Assembly (NCBI GenBank): GCA_963788305.1
Contig: CAWBGK010000018.1
Span: 62,001-126,000 of the forward strand
Direction: 5' to 3'
DNA: 64,000 bases
Source of the DNA: UTCFX2 sp963788305
GTDB lineage: Bacteria; Chloroflexota; Anaerolineae; Anaerolineales; UBA4823
The position numbers were made by a program, and so were the translations under genes. Every line of letters begins with the position of its first letter. The first letter of the stretch is position 1. This document shows positions 62,259-64,000 of this stretch, in pieces. A model generated the notes under the pieces. That model did no database searches and had not been told where the DNA came from. It worked only from the letters and a program-made list of their open reading frames with translations.

Positions 62259-62303
62259 AAAGCGCAGCAGGATTGCTTCATACTGGCAAACCTGCTGCGC
62301 TTT
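62259..62303 (-). terminator. Intrinsic terminator of the Cys-rich lipoprotein gene
   Basis: Thirteen-base perfect arms AAAGCGCAGCAGG / CCTGCTGCGCTTT with a T-tract (GTTTTTTT) on the minus strand, 15 bases beyond the stop. Confidence 0.85.
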
Positions 62304-62317
62304 TGGATCGATAATAC

Positions 62318-63260
62318 TCAGTCGCAGCAACCCGGATAGTTCTTGCAGTATTTGTTGATGTTCACGCTTGTCAGAGGCGGGCATTGATTTTTCTTGCAAG
62401 GGTTCTTCCAGTTGTTCGTGCAGTTATTGATTTTAATGATCGGTGGGTTGCAGCCCCACCACTTTACTTGATTGACGCAAACTTTCTTGACCGGCTGGCA
62501 TTTCACAACCTTGCAGCAGTTGTTCCAGCCGGTGCAGTTATTCCATTTGTAGTCCCACGAATCGCAGTAGCCGGTTGTGCTGCAGGGCGGATAAGGGTTG
62601 TAGTAAGGGTAGTAGGGGTTGTATGGGTTATAGGGGTAGTAGTTCGAAGTGGTTTTCTTCACGGGCACAGCTGTCGCCTCGACGACAGGAACGGTGCTCG
62701 TATCTCCCTGGACGGTAGTGGATTCGTCCCAGACCCAGCAAGTGGCATCCGGATCGGTCGGGTGCACAATCAGCCACCAATCTTTTTCGGCGTCCTGTCC
62801 GTAGACATAAGAGGTTGTCCCTTCCAGGAACCACCCCACAACCGCGTACTCGGGACCTGGACCCTGGCGGCAGTTGCTGGTCATGTCGGCATAAATGACC
62901 GGGTATTTCGCTGCAGGTGGTGCGGTTGTCGCAGTCGCCTGCGGAACAGCGGTGTAGGTTGGCAGCGGGGTCGCTGTCGGAAGAGGTGTCGAAGTTGGCA
63001 GCGGAGTTGAGGTTGGCAGGGGTGCGGCTGTCGCAGCTTCCTGGGCGGGAGGGCAGCTGTTCTAGCACGGCAACTTTTTCCGCCACCTTGGTTTCGATGG
63101 CCATCTGAACCAGTGTTGCAGCAACGGCAGTGTTTATTTCAGCCTGAACATCCACCATCGGTCGGGCGGCGAGGACCGGTGAGCAGGCGCTGAGCAGAAT
63201 CCCCCCAATCAAACTTAAAAGAGCTAGCGTGATGAGATATTTGTTTGTTTGATTCTTCAT
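62318..63260 (-). CDS. Lipoprotein with Pro/Thr linker, SH3-like domain and Cys-rich tail, one frameshift
   Basis: From ATG 63260 (GGAGGAG upstream): lipobox LLSAC (Cys26), a helical part, then after a frame change near 63050 a PLPTSTPLPTATP linker of about 35 residues. A bacterial SH3-like domain follows (NCRQGPGPEYAVVGWFLEGT to DATCWVWDE), then a Tyr/Asn/Pro segment (YYPYNPYNPYYPYYNPYPP) and a tail of about 80 residues with around 16 cysteines (CCKVVKCQPVKKVC, CTNNWKNPCKKNQC). About 313 residues. Surface exposed and probably disulfide-bonded or wall-binding; function unknown. Confidence 0.75.
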
Positions 63261-63359
63261 TTTACTCCTCCAAATACACATGTGCATCTTATACTATCAT
63301 TATTGCAGAAAAAACCGCTTCTGTCACGTATGATTTATTGGTTTTTAGATTAAAATAAT

Positions 63360-63384
63360 CCAGCTGCACCGAAAGTGCAGCTGG
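63360..63384 (-). terminator. Strong hairpin with T-rich flank, possible terminator
   Basis: CCAGCTGCAC / GTGCAGCTGG, ten-base perfect arms, five-base loop, followed on the minus strand by ATTATTTTAAT. Lies between the small leader-like unit and the lipoprotein gene. Confidence 0.5.
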
Positions 63385-63450
63385 CGAGATAATGGCGTAA
63401 AGAAATAAATAGTGAAGCGGCTGCTGTTGAGCGATTGAGGCCAGGCGGGA

Positions 63451-63488
63451 AAAATAAAAAGCCACGGGGTATGGGGCGCACCCGTGGC
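63451..63488 (-). terminator. Intrinsic terminator of the small leader-like unit
   Basis: GCCACGGG / CCCGTGGC arms around a 12-base loop, then TTTTTATTTT on the minus strand. The loop contains GCGCCCCATA, complementary with one bulge to codons 13-15 of the small ORF. Confidence 0.75.
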
Positions 63489-63543
63489 CGCTGAGTCTCA
63501 ACGACGGTGTATCACTTCGCCTGCGAAGACAGCCTTTACCCCT

Positions 63544-63600
63544 CTACGCGCGGGCGCGCCCATACTTCTTGGTATATTGCTCAACAATGTGTCTTGTCAT
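63544..63600 (-). CDS. Possible 18-residue leader peptide
   Basis: ATG 63600 to TAG 63544 encodes MTRHIVEQYTKKYGRARA. AAAGGAGAGG lies eight bases before the ATG, a good SD, downstream of a good promoter and upstream of a terminator, so translation is likely. No amino-acid run is evident; Arg and Lys are frequent. No homologue known to me. Could also be part of a small regulatory RNA. Confidence 0.45.
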   Translation of the reverse strand: MTRHIVEQYTKKYGRARA

Positions 63601-63644
63601 GCAGCGCGCCTCTCCTTTCTAAAGAAACTCTTCGCTGACAACTG

Positions 63645-63674
63645 AGTCTATCACGGTCAACTGGATTCTGTCAA
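63645..63674 (-). promoter_or_regulatory. Promoter of the small leader-like unit
   Basis: On the minus strand TTGACA (63674-63669), 18-base spacer, TAGACT (63650-63645). The -10 element is identical to that of the aro leader promoter. Confidence 0.55.
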
Positions 63675-63742
63675 GTGTTAAGAAGCGATTAAGAACAAAT
63701 TATGGTTCTGTTATATCAGCTCGACCCGGAGATTGGTAACAC

Positions 63743-64000
63743 TCACCCTGCCAACCGGTCAAAGTCAGCCGCAGTCCCCAGGGTTATGCCGACTGCATTT
63801 TCATCGATCCGCTTCAGTAAACCAGAGAGCACGCTCCCGCTGCCCATCTCGATAAAGGTAGTAACTCCCCTTTGGATCATCTCCCGGATCGACTCGGTCC
63901 AGCGAACGCGCGAGGTAAGCTGCAGACGCAGGTCGCTGCGCAGCTCGTCGACACTGAGAAGCGGGAGGGCGGACACATTGCCTACCAGCGGGACAGCCGG
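63743..64000 (-). CDS. fabD: Malonyl-CoA:ACP transacylase, C-terminal part
   Basis: The gene runs in from the right edge. PLVGNVSALPLLSVDELRSD, LQLTSRVRWTESIREMI and FIEMGSGSVLSGLLKRID are the standard C-terminal FabD motifs (VRW loop and E-x-G-x-G-x-V-L). It loads malonyl groups onto acyl carrier protein. Only the last 85 codons are in the window; stop TGA at 63743, 70 bases before the promoter of the small leader unit. Confidence 0.88.
   Translation of the reverse strand, partial: PAVPLVGNVSALPLLSVDELRSDLRLQLTSRVRWTESIREMIQRGVTTFIEMGSGSVLSGLLKRIDENAVGITLGTAADFDRLAG

Noticed and set aside
62920..63040. Short tandem repeats in DNA (GCTGCCAAC-like units)
   Set aside because: They encode the Pro/Thr linker of the lipoprotein; not an independent repeat element.
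63360..63384. CRISPR-like palindromic repeat
   Set aside because: Only one copy; behaves as a terminator-like hairpin.
63289..63501. 70-codon minus-strand frame
   Set aside because: Runs through the terminator and hairpin, no ribosome site, no protein-like composition.
63546..63558. RAR (+X+) macrolide-arrest-like motif at the end of the 18-residue ORF
   Set aside because: A ribosome stalled there would cover the segment that pairs with the terminator loop, so it would favour termination, and no resistance gene follows. Not supported as a drug-sensing leader.

Overview
The window is bacterial chromosome, most likely from an anaerobic member of the Chloroflexota (Anaerolineae). I infer this from the mix of families: YfhO-type membrane proteins, a secreted clan-CD C25 peptidase, a fused shikimate kinase/dehydroquinate synthase, a bacterial serpin, DUF1684, DUF6544 and an Asp23/NusB/Tat neighbourhood. 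No rRNA, tRNA, CRISPR array or intact mobile element was seen.

Layout. 0-5.1 kb: three consecutive large membrane proteins of glycan-assembly type (YfhO and GT-C like), all frameshifted. 5.2-12.8 kb: a UshA-like phosphoesterase, a choloylglycine-hydrolase-family amidase, a MoxR/DUF58 pair, an XRE regulator next to a perfect inverted repeat, gmd and a DUF1684 protein. 12.9-18.9 kb: a deleted CPA2 antiporter, a SatP-type transporter, an HtrA lipoprotein protease and a two-component system whose kinase carries an in-frame amber codon. 18.9-28.6 kb: a DUF6544 protein, an acetyltransferase, a class V aminotransferase with a serine hydrolase, MscS, a GYD protein and a giant C25 peptidase. 28.8-39.8 kb: a nearly complete shikimate/tyrosine cluster (aroH, DAHP synthase, tyrA, aroA, aroE, aminotransferase, aroC, serpin, aroKB, aroQ). 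It is preceded by a promoter, a Tyr-rich leader ORF and an intrinsic terminator whose loop is complementary to the end of the leader ORF, which is a classical attenuator layout. 39.8-47 kb: an FAD oxidoreductase, AlaX, an HDAC-like deacetylase, a long NYN/OST-HTH protein, OsmC, an HD hydrolase and YtxH. 47-55.6 kb (minus strand): Nnr, a nucleoside phosphorylase-like protein, a glycosidase-like lipoprotein, a uracil-DNA glycosylase-like protein, and a CitE / thiolase / OB-fold acyl-CoA module. 55.8-64 kb (minus strand): tatC, tatA/B, nusB, asp23, fabG, an ECF sigma / membrane-anchored partner unit, a Cys-rich SH3-like lipoprotein, a second leader-like unit, and the 3' end of fabD.

A dominant property is damage to reading frames. 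By my reading roughly 50 single-base frameshifts break otherwise conserved genes, including essential ones (aroA, aroC, aroE, aroKB, fabG), in 0-5 kb, 10-41.7 kb and 58-63 kb, while every gene from 41.9 to 58.1 kb is open. This uneven pattern points to local consensus error rather than biology. For broken genes I give one entry covering the whole reconstructed gene and state where the frames change. Three genes (the CPA2 antiporter, the ECF sigma factor and a metallophosphoesterase) instead lack internal segments, which indels alone cannot explain.

The most interesting biology is the tyrosine attenuator at about 28.84-29.02 kb and an architecturally similar leader unit at about 63.45-63.67 kb.
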